64,000 nucleotides of DNA from JAUWTJ01 sp965603015 (GCA_965603015.1 CBFDBJ010000002.1:62001-126000); one strand, 5' to 3'. Positions 26,203 to 34,601 are shown, numbered from the stretch's first letter. A program made the numbers and translations. The notes: generated by a model not told the origin, from the sequence alone.

Positions 26203-27381
26203 CTAGCCATCCTCGCCGGACAACAAAACGCCTGATGCGACAAGACCGCTGATCTCGCCCTCGTCCATGGCAATCCAGTCCTTCAGCGCCGCAACATTGT
26301 GTTCGCCGCGGCGCGGCGCGCGCGACGCACTCGTAATGCCGCTTTTGGCATCCGAGAACCTGTAGGGTGACTGGGTCGTGCGCCGCTTTTTACCCTCGCT
26401 GTCCTCGACTTCGACAAAGACGCCGCGCGCCTCGATGCTTGGCTGGGCAAACGACTCTTCGCCAAAATCGCGCACATCGCCCCAGGCAATGTTGACCTCG
26501 TCGAGTTTTGCCTTCAGCGCCAGGGCGCTCGGGAAGCTCATAATGTGATCAGCGATTGTATCGTGCCGCAGCGCAATCTTGGTCTCAAGGTCGGCGCCTT
26601 CGGGCATCTCAACCGTGAGCCCGTCCCGGTTGGAAAACACGTGCCACAGCCATTTGATATCACCGGCCAGAAATATCCGTTTTCCCTCCGGCGCATCCCA
26701 GACAAAGTTCTTGTTGTTCTGCGGCCAGACATCATCAAGCCCGTAATTGGCAAAATCATCAGTGGCATGCAAGGCGTTGAGCATCGCCATATCAATATGC
26801 TGCCCGGTGCCTGTCCGATCTGCCATTCTGAGGGCGGCAAAAACACCGACAAGGCCGTGCAGCGATGTGTAACTGTCGCCGAGCGAGAACTGGATATCCG
26901 TTGGATGTCCGCCGGCAACCTCGGCCTGACGCGCCTGGAGCCCCGTCTCGGCATGAAGGACGCCGGCATAGGCCGCCCGGTCGCGCTCCGGCCCGACCTG
27001 ACCGAAGCCGGAAATCGACAGCATCACCAGCTTCGGGTTGACGGCGCTCAGATCCTTCCAGCCAACGCCAAACCGATCCATGATCCCGGGCCGAAAATTC
27101 TCGACGACAACATCGGCCTCCGCCACAAGCTTGTGAACCAGGTCGCGCGCGCCCTCTGCTTTGAGATCGAGGCAAATATTGCGCTTGCCAATATTCTGCT
27201 GCAAATAATAGCCGGACATCTCGCCGCTTCTGAGGCCAAAGTGCCGGGTGGTATCGCCTTCCGGCGGCTCGATTTTCAAAACATCGGCGCCGAGGTCCGA
27301 CAACATGCGCGTCGCAAACGGCCCGGCCAGAACCCGTGAAAAATCAAGGACCTTAAGTCCGCTCAGTGGATAGTCTTGCAT
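26203..27381 (-). CDS. CaiB/BaiF (class III) CoA-transferase
   Basis: A 392-residue family III CoA-transferase. The N-terminus LKVLDFSRVLAGPFATRMLSDLGADVLKIEPP..GDTTR binds CoA. The catalytic Asp is in SLGDSYTSLHG, and YGLDDVWPQNN and QGV/GVFVEVE segments complete the typical knotted dimer fold. It moves CoA between carboxylic acids, commonly aryl- or hydroxy-acids, with the exact acid not deducible here. ATG 27381 was chosen over the upstream Met because AAGGTG precedes it. It lies 90 bp downstream of the tyrosine phenol-lyase gene on the same strand and may be co-transcribed with it, which would suit activation of an aromatic or keto acid. Confidence 0.9.
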   Translation of the reverse strand: MQDYPLSGLKVLDFSRVLAGPFATRMLSDLGADVLKIEPPEGDTTRHFGLRSGEMSGYYLQQNIGKRNICLDLKAEGARDLVHKLVAEADVVVENFRPGIMDRFGVGWKDLSAVNPKLVMLSISGFGQVGPERDRAAYAGVLHAETGLQARQAEVAGGHPTDIQFSLGDSYTSLHGLVGVFAALRMADRTGTGQHIDMAMLNALHATDDFANYGLDDVWPQNNKNFVWDAPEGKRIFLAGDIKWLWHVFSNRDGLTVEMPEGADLETKIALRHDTIADHIMSFPSALALKAKLDEVNIAWGDVRDFGEESFAQPSIEARGVFVEVEDSEGKKRRTTQSPYRFSDAKSGITSASRAPRRGEHNVAALKDWIAMDEGEISGLVASGVLLSGEDG

Positions 27382-27471
27382 TGGTGACACCTTCCCTTGC
27401 CCCAAGAAAGACCACCCTGCGGCTCCGTGTCAACAACAGAACGCAGAACCTCCCAGGGGAAGGCGCAGGCC

Positions 27472-28869
27472 TCACCTTTCAATCGGCTGAAACCGGGCCT
27501 GGAAAAATCGCAGGTATTCAGGCTCGTAGATCATTTCAAGTCCACGGATTTCGGCCCGGCGCTCATAGACATCAAGGATCGTTTCTGCAACCACATCCAT
27601 ATGCGCCTGGGTATAGACCCGCCGGGGCAACGTCAGCCGAACCAACTCCAGTTTCGGGTGGCGATTTTCACCGGTTTCCGGATCACGGCCCGCCGACACG
27701 TTGCCGCGCTCCATGGTGCGAATGCCCGCCTCCTTGTAGATCTCGGCCGCCAGCGCCTGCGCCGGATATGCGTCCTGATCGACGTGTGGCAGAAACGCCC
27801 GGGCGTCGATGAAGATCGCATGCGACCCGATCGGCTTCACAATAGGCACCCCGGCGCTTTCGAGCATTTCGCCCAGATAATAAACCTGCCCGATGCGCGC
27901 CGCCTGATGAGCTTCCTCGACACTCTCCCGGATCCCCTGGGCCATCGCCTCCATGTCCCGTCCGGCCAGCCCGCCATAGGTATGCAGACCCTCATAGACG
28001 ACCACAAGGTTTTGCGCCTTGAGATAGATCTCCTCACTATTACAAGCAAAGAACCCGCCAATATTGACCAGAGAATCTTTCTTGGCCGACATCGTGCAGC
28101 CGTCCGTCAGGTTGCAAATCTCAAGCAGGATCTGTTTGACACTCTTGTCGCCCCATCCCTCTTCGCGCTGCTTGATAAAGTAGGCGTTCTCCACCGTGCG
28201 CGTCGCATCAAGCATGATGAGAATGTCGTGCTTCCGGCAAAAGGCATGCAGGTCGTGCAGATTTTGCATCGAGAACGGCTGGCCGCCAGCCATGTTCACA
28301 TTGCCCTCCAGAGAGATATAGGGAATGTGATCGGCACCGACGTCACTGACCAGTTTTTCAAGCTTGCGCAGATCCACATTGCCCTTGAAGGGAAATGCGC
28401 TGCCCGGCACATGTGCCTCGTCAACAATGACGTCGACGAACTGGCCGCCGGAAAGTTCCTGGTGCAGCCGGGTCGTGGTAAAATACATGTTGCCTGGAAT
28501 AAAATCCCCGTCCTTGATGAGAATTTGCGACATCAGATTTTCCGCACCGCGGCCCTGATGCGTCGGCACGAGATATTTGTAGCCGTAATGTTCCTGTACG
28601 GACTCAACCAGATTGTAGAAATTCTCGCTGCCGGAATAAGCCTCATCGCCAAGCATCAGAGCGGCCCATTGCCGGTCACTCATGGCAGAGGTTCCACTAT
28701 CGGTCAGAAGGTCAATGTAGACCTCCCGGCTGCGCAGCAGGAACGTATTGTAGCCGGCTTCCAACAGGGCGGCCTCGCGTTCCTCGCGGGTTGTCATGTG
28801 GAGGAGTTCAACGGTCTTGATCTTGTAGGGCTCGGCCCAGCTGCGCCGTACCCGTGCTGGATTGGTCAT
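27472..28869 (-). CDS. tpl: Tyrosine phenol-lyase-type beta-eliminating lyase
   Basis: A 465-residue fold-type I PLP enzyme of the tryptophanase/tyrosine phenol-lyase family. The Schiff-base Lys is in MSAKKDSLVNIGGF (263-264). Several positions favour tyrosine phenol-lyase: MERG with Arg388, where TPL has Arg381 and E. coli tryptophanase has Ile; LRFF with Phe455-456, where tryptophanase has His; NMYFTTTR with the TPL Thr; and DATRTVENAYFIK. It is therefore predicted to split L-tyrosine to phenol, pyruvate and ammonia, although distant relatives could use other beta-substituted amino acids. An Lrp-type regulator is divergent 145 bp away, as is common for amino-acid-controlled genes. The plus-strand reading across this gene (27397-29190) is a shadow. 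Confidence 0.85.
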   Translation of the reverse strand: MTNPARVRRSWAEPYKIKTVELLHMTTREEREAALLEAGYNTFLLRSREVYIDLLTDSGTSAMSDRQWAALMLGDEAYSGSENFYNLVESVQEHYGYKYLVPTHQGRGAENLMSQILIKDGDFIPGNMYFTTTRLHQELSGGQFVDVIVDEAHVPGSAFPFKGNVDLRKLEKLVSDVGADHIPYISLEGNVNMAGGQPFSMQNLHDLHAFCRKHDILIMLDATRTVENAYFIKQREEGWGDKSVKQILLEICNLTDGCTMSAKKDSLVNIGGFFACNSEEIYLKAQNLVVVYEGLHTYGGLAGRDMEAMAQGIRESVEEAHQAARIGQVYYLGEMLESAGVPIVKPIGSHAIFIDARAFLPHVDQDAYPAQALAAEIYKEAGIRTMERGNVSAGRDPETGENRHPKLELVRLTLPRRVYTQAHMDVVAETILDVYERRAEIRGLEMIYEPEYLRFFQARFQPIER

Positions 28870-28977
28870 TTTCGTCTCGCTTTGCGGATCAGTTTGTGGT
28901 CAACACCGCAAATAGATTATTGCAAGGTAACTGAGGTTTCAGTTCTCATTACTTGTTTTCAGGAGAAATACTGGATA

Positions 28978-28992
28978 ATATCTTCCAGATAT
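28978..28992. promoter_or_regulatory. Candidate Lrp-type operator
   Basis: ATATCT-tcc-AGATAT is a perfect 15-bp palindrome in the 145-bp divergent space between tpl and the Lrp gene. It is overlapped by CTGGA/TCCAG at 28971-28988. It lies 22 bases before the Lrp start. The length and AT-rich flanks match what Lrp/AsnC proteins bind, but this is a pattern judgement only. Confidence 0.45.
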
Positions 28993-29014
28993 CTCTCTAA
29001 TCTGGAACAAAGCT

Positions 29015-29491
29015 GTGTCACTAAAATTGACAAGATCCGACCTGCTGCTGCTCGATGCCCTGCAGTGCGATGCCTCAAAATCTCAACAGGAGCTCGCCGA
29101 TATCGCCGGCATTTCGAAAACCTCATGCTGGCGCCGCATTCGAGAACTGGAAGACGAAGGGATCATTGCCAAACGGACCGTTCTGCTTGATCCGGAGAAA
29201 CTTGACCTGACCGTGCAGGTGCTGGTCAGCGTCTCCATGGTCGCCCATGAAGACTCTGTCCGCCAGGCCTTCGAGACTCATGTCGAGGAGCTGGGCGAGG
29301 TCACGGAATGTTATTCAATATCCGGCGACTGGGATTACATCCTCCACGTCGTCACGGACAGCATCGCGTCCTACAATCAGTTCCTCAACAAATGCCTGCT
29401 GGGGCATAAATCGGTCAGGTCCGCAAGCTCAAGCTTCTCACTGCGGCAAGTCAAATACACAACCCGCCTGCCGGTCCGAATGCATTTGTAA
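29015..29491 (+). CDS. Lrp/AsnC family transcriptional regulator
   Basis: A 158-residue regulator with the typical N-terminal HTH (LLLDALQCDASKSQQELADIAGISKTSCWRRIRELEDEGII, about 8-50) and a C-terminal RAM/AsnC ligand domain (about 65-150, with SISGDWDYILHVV). The start is GTG 29015 with GGA 8 bases before it. It is divergent from the tyrosine phenol-lyase gene and probably controls it in response to an amino acid, tyrosine being the simple guess. The downstream side has a terminator belonging to the convergent PEP-CTERM gene. Confidence 0.92.
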   Translation: MSLKLTRSDLLLLDALQCDASKSQQELADIAGISKTSCWRRIRELEDEGIIAKRTVLLDPEKLDLTVQVLVSVSMVAHEDSVRQAFETHVEELGEVTECYSISGDWDYILHVVTDSIASYNQFLNKCLLGHKSVRSASSSFSLRQVKYTTRLPVRMHL

Positions 29492-29565
29492 AATCTATCC
29501 GTAGACGGCGTGCTTCGGACGCGCCCGGACCGAATTCAAATGAGACAAGAACTGGCAGAACCGCC

Positions 29566-29598
29566 AAAAGAAAAAGGGGCCGCCGGAACGGCGACCCC
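29566..29598 (-). terminator. Intrinsic terminator of the PEP-CTERM gene
   Basis: A stem GGGG-c-CGCCG / CGGCG-a-CCCC with a GAA loop (29576-29598) is followed on the minus strand by CTTTTTC. It lies 28 bp past the stop at 29627. Confidence 0.85.
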
Positions 29599-29626
29599 AA
29601 ATCTGGAATAGTCTCGAAGAAGCGGC

Positions 29627-30283
29627 TTAGACAGAACGCCGACGCCGTGTCACACCCAGACCGAAAAGGCCCAGACCGAAAAGGCCAAGAATGCCCGGTT
29701 CAGGAACCGTTCCGCCGTAAGTGATGTTGTCAATGCCGTAGACGTCATTGGCAAGGCCAACAAACGTTACGGTCGTGAAGGCCGCATCGGAAATAAAGCC
29801 AAAGAAGGAGTTCAAGCCTGATGATGCACCAATGGCCGGCACAATAAGAATGCCATCAACATAAACTTGAGTTCGTGCAGAACTGTCATTGAAACTTTTG
29901 AAGTCTGCTCCAAAGGACGTGATTGCATCTCCAAAGGTAAAGACAAGAGTCGCCGCCGGCGAATTATCTGTGAAAACCCTCATGTTCACTGTGCCGTTGA
30001 CATCGGACTCAGATGAATCAGCCACAACGTCAATCATGTTATAGCCGGAAGTACTTGGCGTGCCAGTCATTGAAATTACAAAGTCACCGGCATCCACAGC
30101 AGCCGTATGAAACGGGACATCTGCCACGTAGCTGTTAAAGTCCTCGATAGTGTAAGGTGCTGCTGCTGCTTCAAAAAGAGCGCGATTGTCATAACCAACC
30201 AACGCGGCATTCGCCGGCAGGCTCATCAGTCCGGTCAAGGCAACGAGACCGATGGAAAAAAGTGATACGGACGCACGGGACAT
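29627..30283 (-). CDS. PEP-CTERM sorting-domain protein
   Basis: A 218-residue exported protein with a signal peptide (about 1-27, LPANA-AL). The beta-rich middle is a typical extracellular body, with VGYDNRALFEAA and repeated Asp/Gly/Thr segments. The C-terminus has the PEP-CTERM signal VPEPG followed by a hydrophobic helix and RRRR, which exosortase cuts. The start ATG 30283 follows an AAGGAA site; a longer reading (to 30331) lacks one. No exosortase or polysaccharide locus is in the window. Its role is unknown, perhaps in extracellular matrix or surface attachment. Confidence 0.88.
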   Translation of the reverse strand: MSRASVSLFSIGLVALTGLMSLPANAALVGYDNRALFEAAAAPYTIEDFNSYVADVPFHTAAVDAGDFVISMTGTPSTSGYNMIDVVADSSESDVNGTVNMRVFTDNSPAATLVFTFGDAITSFGADFKSFNDSSARTQVYVDGILIVPAIGASSGLNSFFGFISDAAFTTVTFVGLANDVYGIDNITYGGTVPEPGILGLFGLGLFGLGVTRRRRSV

Positions 30284-30511
30284 GAAAGTATTCCTTGAAA
30301 TTGATGGTTCGAAGATAATTCTTATAATCATTACGAACCTAGCAAGTGTTGCGCCACACAGAATAGCGCAGTAAAATCAAGGTGTTAACTTTCTGAGCCC
30401 ATAGACGTTGCACCAAAGCGTAAAGAATCCTGACGTTTTTAGGTATGGCTGAGAGATTTCAAGGAATTAAACCATGCGATAAACAGGTTTGCTGCGGGGC
30501 TGTATGTTCTG

Positions 30512-30567
30512 GTGGAGCCAGACAGGATCGAGCCCGCCTGAAATGCAACGCATTTCGAGCCGCCACG
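30512..30567. repeat. Second tRNA-3'-end-like repeat with GAAATGC hairpin
   Basis: This segment matches 15830-15876: a TGGTGGAGCC start as at tRNA CCA ends, a GGATCGAGCCCGCC T-arm-like part, then the perfect hairpin GAAATGC-AAC-GCATTTC and GAGCCGCC. It has no tRNA 5' half. It stands next to the proposed left border of the AT-rich island. The 228 bp before it (30284-30511) contain only the PEP-CTERM promoter region. Confidence 0.5.
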
Positions 30568-30645
30568 ATGTTACCTGGAGATGTTCAGTGCTTTTGAAAG
30601 ATCTGGTGGTGGATGCAGTCTGGAGCGAACCCGTCTCCGCCGGAT

Positions 30646-30812
30646 TTCCCTGATAAACAGGGATTTACAGGGAAGATTCGCAGTTTTGGTCGGATTCCAT
30701 TGAAATTTCCGCGATTAGTGCAGCAAGAACAGTGGCTTGCAGGAAAATTCCCTGAAAAGATAACAGGGAACTTTATTCAGCTAACAGGGAAATAATTCTG
30801 CAGAACAGGGAA
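30646..30812. repeat. CAGGGAA/TTCCCTG repeat tract
   Basis: CAGGGAA or its complement TTCCCTG occurs six times, with one CAGGGAT, in 167 bp: 30646-30652, 30658-30664 (CAGGGAT), 30668-30674, 30748-30754, 30764-30770, 30785-30791 and 30806-30812. The phrase AACAGGGAA followed by TTATTC occurs here and again at 56435-56450, at the other end of the AT-rich segment. No coding frame fits the tract. Confidence 0.65.
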
Positions 30813-30878
30813 AATCTCTTGAAGATCAGGCAATCCTGCAATTTCGATCCCGACTTCTACTTTGACTTCCTTGATTAA

Positions 30879-30897
30879 GTTATCATTTACTGATAAC
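30879..30897. promoter_or_regulatory. Inverted repeat upstream of the TumE/TumA pair
   Basis: GTTATCA-TTTAC-TGATAAC is a 7-bp perfect inverted repeat ending 8 bases before the tumE ATG. TTGACT (30862-30867) or TTGATT (30871-30876) could serve as the -35. A repressor site for the toxin-antitoxin complex is likely here, since such operons are usually self-regulated. Confidence 0.55.
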
Positions 30898-30905
30898 ACT
30901 GCAGT

Positions 30906-31280
30906 ATGAGCAGGCAGATCAGAGATCCGAACCTGGATACCCTCCTCGACCTTGACGGGCAGATTCTGGTGAACGATCCAACCGGAAAGCACTGGGTCAA
31001 ATTCGAGGTGCGATCCGTTGAGCCGTCGGAGGACCGACCTCACGGGCTTGATTACTCACTGACGCTGCACGGCAAGGACGGGGAACGCCTTGCCGGTTTT
31101 GACAATGCTCATGCGGTCAAGGCAGGCAGTGGCCCGGGCGCAAAGAGACGAACAGAGAAGGACCACAAGCACCGTTTTCGAACCATCAAGCCCTATGACT
31201 ATGAGGATGCAGGCAAGCTGATGGAGGACTTTTGGAACGAAGTGGATAAAGTGTTGAAGGAAAGAGGAGTAAACCTGTGA
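30906..31280 (+). CDS. tumE: TumE-family toxin
   Basis: A 124-residue protein of the TumE (DUF6516-like) toxin family, judged from its HWVKFEVRSVEPSEDRPHGLDYSLTLHG start, the central RRTEKDHKHRFRTIKPYDY segment and its pairing with an HTH antitoxin. The core HKHRF-YDYED region with acidic C-terminal helix is the conserved part of this group. The toxic activity is not known to me with certainty. The antitoxin gene starts inside its stop codon, giving the usual tight coupling. The start has a weak ribosome site. A palindrome lies just upstream. Confidence 0.75.
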   Translation: MSRQIRDPNLDTLLDLDGQILVNDPTGKHWVKFEVRSVEPSEDRPHGLDYSLTLHGKDGERLAGFDNAHAVKAGSGPGAKRRTEKDHKHRFRTIKPYDYEDAGKLMEDFWNEVDKVLKERGVNL

Positions 31281-31654
31281 CAACGTTGAAAGTCGGGATT
31301 GCCGATTACAAGCAGATGAAAGCACGCAGTATTGCGATTGCCCGCGGGACCTACAAGCCCAGGCGAGGTGAACCCAAAGTCTGGTTCACTTCTATGGACA
31401 GCGTTGCAAAAGTTTTGTCGGACCGCAACAGGGATCTTCTGGCTCTCATCGCAGAGACCAAACCTGAGTCGCTGACGGAGCTTGCCGAACTCACCGGTCG
31501 GGAGAAATCCAACCTGTCTCGAACCCTGAAAACCATGGAGCGATATGGTCTGGTAGAACTCAAAAAAGGCGAACGGGGTCGGCTCAAGCCACGAGTGGAC
31601 TATACCGATATCAAGCTTGATCTGAGTTTAAAACCGGACGCCTTTGCCGCCTGA
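31277..31654 (+). CDS. tumA: TumA-type HTH antitoxin
   Basis: A 125-residue winged-helix protein (about residues 58-105: LTELAELTGREKSNLSRTLKTMERYGLVELKKGERGRLKP), matching the predicted DNA-binding antitoxin that accompanies TumE. It should neutralise the toxin and repress the operon through the upstream repeat. The GTG start at 31277 overlaps the toxin stop by 4 bp and has a strong GAGGAG site. The pair sits at the left end of the AT-rich island, a common place for addiction modules. Confidence 0.75.
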   Translation: MTTLKVGIADYKQMKARSIAIARGTYKPRRGEPKVWFTSMDSVAKVLSDRNRDLLALIAETKPESLTELAELTGREKSNLSRTLKTMERYGLVELKKGERGRLKPRVDYTDIKLDLSLKPDAFAA

Positions 31655-31744
31655 GACTATCAATGCCGGACTATCCGCGCGGCGATTGACTTTTATTTGA
31701 CGCACATGCAACTGTCAATTTCGAGATCATAAAAGAGGTTTCAT

Positions 31745-32299
31745 ATGTCGTTTGGAGATGACGTTCTTCAAGCCAGACTGGCCAAGCTCGAGACTCTATT
31801 CCGCCGATCCGGCACGGACGGCGAGCGCGCGGCGGCCGGTGCAGCGATCGGCCGTATTAAGGAACGGCTGCAAAGCGATCGAGGCGAGAAACCAATTGAG
31901 CTCAAGTTCTCCTTGCCGGATGTCTGGTCGGTGCGACTGTTCGTTGCCGTGTGCCGGAAGCATGATGTGGCGCCCTATCGTTACCCGCGTCAACGGCGAA
32001 CGACTGTCATGGTACGAACTTCAGAACGCTATTTCACTGACGTAGTGTGGTCTGAGTTTTCCGACCTGCATTCCGAGCTTGCCATCTGGTTTGAGGACAC
32101 TGTTTCACATTTGATCAGCGAAGTCATGCGCTCGGATGGCGACGATAGCGCGATAGAAATGGCTCGCCAAGATCATAAAAACATAATTCTTCCGCAGTTC
32201 TTGCCTCTGTTTATCTTGCTCTGCAGATGCGTGTCCTTACCAAAAACTATGTCCGAACATATTGATGATGCAATCCGCCAAGCCATTGTATGGATTTGA
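31745..32299 (+). CDS. Hypothetical protein, 3' end probably replaced by an IS end
   Basis: A 184-residue frame. The first about 145 residues look native: a helical start with LAKLETLFRRSGTDGERAAAGAAIGRIKERL, which resembles small DUF2786/DUF7168-like plasmid and phage proteins, then a beta-rich middle (VWSVRLFVAVCRKHDV..). The last about 40 residues (NIILPQFLPLFILLCRC..) coincide with the non-coding end of the neighbouring transposase element (its stop is at 32247), so the true C-terminus appears lost. ATG 31745 has AGAGG before it. The product is probably truncated and may not function. Confidence 0.5.
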   Translation: MSFGDDVLQARLAKLETLFRRSGTDGERAAAGAAIGRIKERLQSDRGEKPIELKFSLPDVWSVRLFVAVCRKHDVAPYRYPRQRRTTVMVRTSERYFTDVVWSEFSDLHSELAIWFEDTVSHLISEVMRSDGDDSAIEMARQDHKNIILPQFLPLFILLCRCVSLPKTMSEHIDDAIRQAIVWI

Positions 32300-33258
32300 T
32301 TGCACCCACTCCATGAACAGGCCTTCCTGCGGGCGAGTCTTTCTCCAAAGACAAATGAGTTCGCGCTGAATTGTAATATTCGGCATAGCCGTGCATGATC
32401 CGGCGAAGATGTGCTTCGCCGAAAACAATCACATGATCCAGGCATTCACGCCGGATGGATCCGATCAGCCGCTCAACATGTCCATTTTGCCACGGTGATC
32501 GCGGCGCTGTTGGTCGATCTCGGATGCCCATCGCCTCTAATCTGCGCCGATAGACAAGACCAAAGGCTCCGTCGTTGTCCTGGATAAGAAAATCAGGAGC
32601 TTCCTCCCACGGGAAAGCTTCTGTAATCTGTTTCGCAACCCACTCCGACGTTGGATGAAAGGTCACACCGGTCCACAGGATTCTTCTTCGACCGTGATCC
32701 AATATGATGAGGCAGTATAGAATCTTGAACCCAACGGTCGGAACTACAAGGAAATCCAAAGAAGCGATACCGTCCTTGTGATTCTTGAGGAATGTTTTCC
32801 ACGCCTGACCGAGGCCGCTTTACCATGTACTTTGCTACGGTGGATTGGCAGGTATCGATCCCGAGTTTCAACAATTCTCCGTGAATGCGCGGCGCACCCC
32901 ACAATGGATTCTCAAGGCTGATCCGCCGGATGAGATTGCGGATCTCAGCGTCAACCTTCGGCCTCCCACGTCGATTTCGTGACTTCCACCGCCAATAAAA
33001 CCGAAAGCCGTTTCGATGCCATCGCACGACTGTTTCGGGTTTTACTATCAGGATTGAATCCAGCAACACTGGACAAAACCGAAAGAGCCATACCAGAACG
33101 AACCGATCCAAAAGAGAAATGCGCGCCCTGCCCGGCGCCTTACGGCGCAAGACCGCAAGTTGCTGCCGCAAGATCAGGATTTCCGCTTCACGTCGTGAAC
33201 TCGATGCAAACAATCCGAACAAAGCGGACATCAAATGTTTGAGGATATCGATCATCAA
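32247..33258 (-). pseudogene. Integrase-core (DDE) transposase, frameshifted
   Basis: Two minus-strand frames, 33258-32593 and 32759-32247, together make one IS3-like 'integrase catalytic domain' transposase. The N-part has the helical region (LRQQLAVLRRKAPG), WHRNGFRFYWRWKSR and GRPKVDAEIR, and the C-part has the DDE core ending with RSPWQNGHVERLIGSIRRECLDH. The frame breaks near 32815: restoring two bases (CA) after TCA would rejoin 'RPRSQAWKTFLKNH'. No slippery heptamer is present, so this is a disabling deletion rather than programmed frameshifting. A diverged remnant of the same type lies at 55968-56336. Terminal repeats could not be fixed by eye. Confidence 0.85.
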
Positions 33259-33350
33259 GCATGACTATGCCACGATTCCCTCGATCTCACGCCCGGATGA
33301 GGTTTTTAGGAGGGATAGGAGCGCTTCAAAACTACGTGCACATTCAACTT

Positions 33351-34298
33351 CTAAAGATTTTTTTCATGCTCACTTAGATTGGACAGTTCTTCTTTTAGGA
33401 AATCGAGAAATAGAGTCTCTGCCCGCGAAAAATTACAGCTGGGATTCGTGAACAAAAACACATCGACCGAAGGAGCTTCCTGATAGGGCGGCAACTGCCA
33501 CAACAATCCTCTTTTAATGTGAGAGCTTACTGAGTGGATCGGTAAGGGGCCGATTCCAATTCCTGCCATAATTAACCTGCGCACTTCCTCCAAATTTGGT
33601 GAAGTGGCAATAATTTTACCGGTCATCTTGTTATTGTTCCGCATCAAAGCCACTGACCAAAGCGCATCATCCATTTGATCGGTTTGGAAAGAGACGTAAT
33701 CCTCTTTCCTAATATCCTCAACAGAAATTCCTTCTTTGCCGAACAGGCGATGCTCTCTGCCGCAAAACAATCCAAAATGTTCAGTAAAAAAATGCTCGTA
33801 TTCGAGTTTTTCATGTTTCTGATACACTAGGCAGATACCTGCCGTAACGGTATTCACAAGAACTGATTCAGCAATGTGAGAACTCTTGTCGACCTCAATC
33901 TGATACTGAACGTTAGGGTATTGATCGTGGAACTCTTTCAACACTCTGTCCAAAAAGGGAAAGACCACATGACTTGCAAAGGCCAGCTTCACAATCCCAC
34001 CAATTTCCTTCTTGGTATCGGACAATGTCTCATTAAAACGATTGATTCGCACCAATATTTCCATGCTCTCGCGAAACAGCACCCTGCCCTCGGCCGTAAC
34101 CTCGAACGTCGCCCCACCCCTCCTGATAAGTCGGCAACCAATCTGCTCCTCAAGGCGTTTCAAAGCACTACTAATGGCGGGCTGGGTCAAATTCAGTACA
34201 GTCGCTGCTCGAGAAATGCCACCCTGCTGAACAATCACGGCAAAGGTGTGCAACAAGTTCCAGTCGAGATGATTGTTTTTGGTTATTAAGTCGCTCAT
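33351..34298 (-). CDS. LysR-family transcriptional regulator 1
   Basis: A 315-residue LTTR with an N-terminal HTH (about 12-70: LLHTFAVIVQQGGISRAATVLNLTQPAISSALKRLEEQIGCRLIRR) and a periplasmic-binding-type effector domain from about 95 on. The start has an adequate context. There is no divergently transcribed gene next to it: the 300 bp before its start hold an IS110 remnant and then another LysR gene. Its target could be the aminotransferase gene or the permease operon in this island, but nothing in the sequence shows which. Confidence 0.88.
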   Translation of the reverse strand: MSDLITKNNHLDWNLLHTFAVIVQQGGISRAATVLNLTQPAISSALKRLEEQIGCRLIRRGGATFEVTAEGRVLFRESMEILVRINRFNETLSDTKKEIGGIVKLAFASHVVFPFLDRVLKEFHDQYPNVQYQIEVDKSSHIAESVLVNTVTAGICLVYQKHEKLEYEHFFTEHFGLFCGREHRLFGKEGISVEDIRKEDYVSFQTDQMDDALWSVALMRNNNKMTGKIIATSPNLEEVRRLIMAGIGIGPLPIHSVSSHIKRGLLWQLPPYQEAPSVDVFLFTNPSCNFSRAETLFLDFLKEELSNLSEHEKNL

Positions 34299-34601
34299 GC
34301 CGCACTCACATAAATAATTTTTATATTAGAATGCTATAACATCAAGAAGCTGTAAAGCCCCCATCTTGTGTGCCACTCTTTATTGGAGTCTCGGGCACTT
34401 TGAAGCGCTACCCGTCTTTGGACCACCCGGCTGGAGATTTTCCGGGTTGAACTCTCACGGCAGTGACTGGGCTGCCGTGATTGCGGAGTATGGCTGGATA
34501 TCGCCCCCGGGAAAGCCCGCCAATGGGCCTGCAGGCCCTGAAGCTCAAGGCTTTGACCACGCGCGGCGGTTGCGAATCGTCAAGGCTAGGGTGGCAGAGA
34601 A
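34299..34601. other. Gene-free spacer between two LysR genes
   Basis: No gene is supported here. A plus-strand frame (34366-34668) has no ribosome site and no recognisable domain. The stretch just after it carries an IS110 remnant, so it is probably decayed mobile DNA. The first 60 bases are AT-rich and may hold the promoter of the LysR gene at 33351-34298. Confidence 0.5.

Noticed and set aside
27397..29190. A 597-residue open frame on the plus strand across the lyase gene
   Set aside because: It runs antisense to a clearly recognisable tyrosine phenol-lyase gene and has no known domain or ribosome site; GC-rich codon use creates such shadows.
30342..30352. A GCAA-GT-GTTGC motif near the PEP-CTERM gene as a fourth RpiR site
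   Set aside because: The centre is two bases too short compared with the three sites at 21366-21456, and no matching gene is close.
32760..32860. Programmed frameshifting in the integrase-core transposase
   Set aside because: No A6G-type slippery site or downstream structure is visible, and a simple two-base deletion explains the break.
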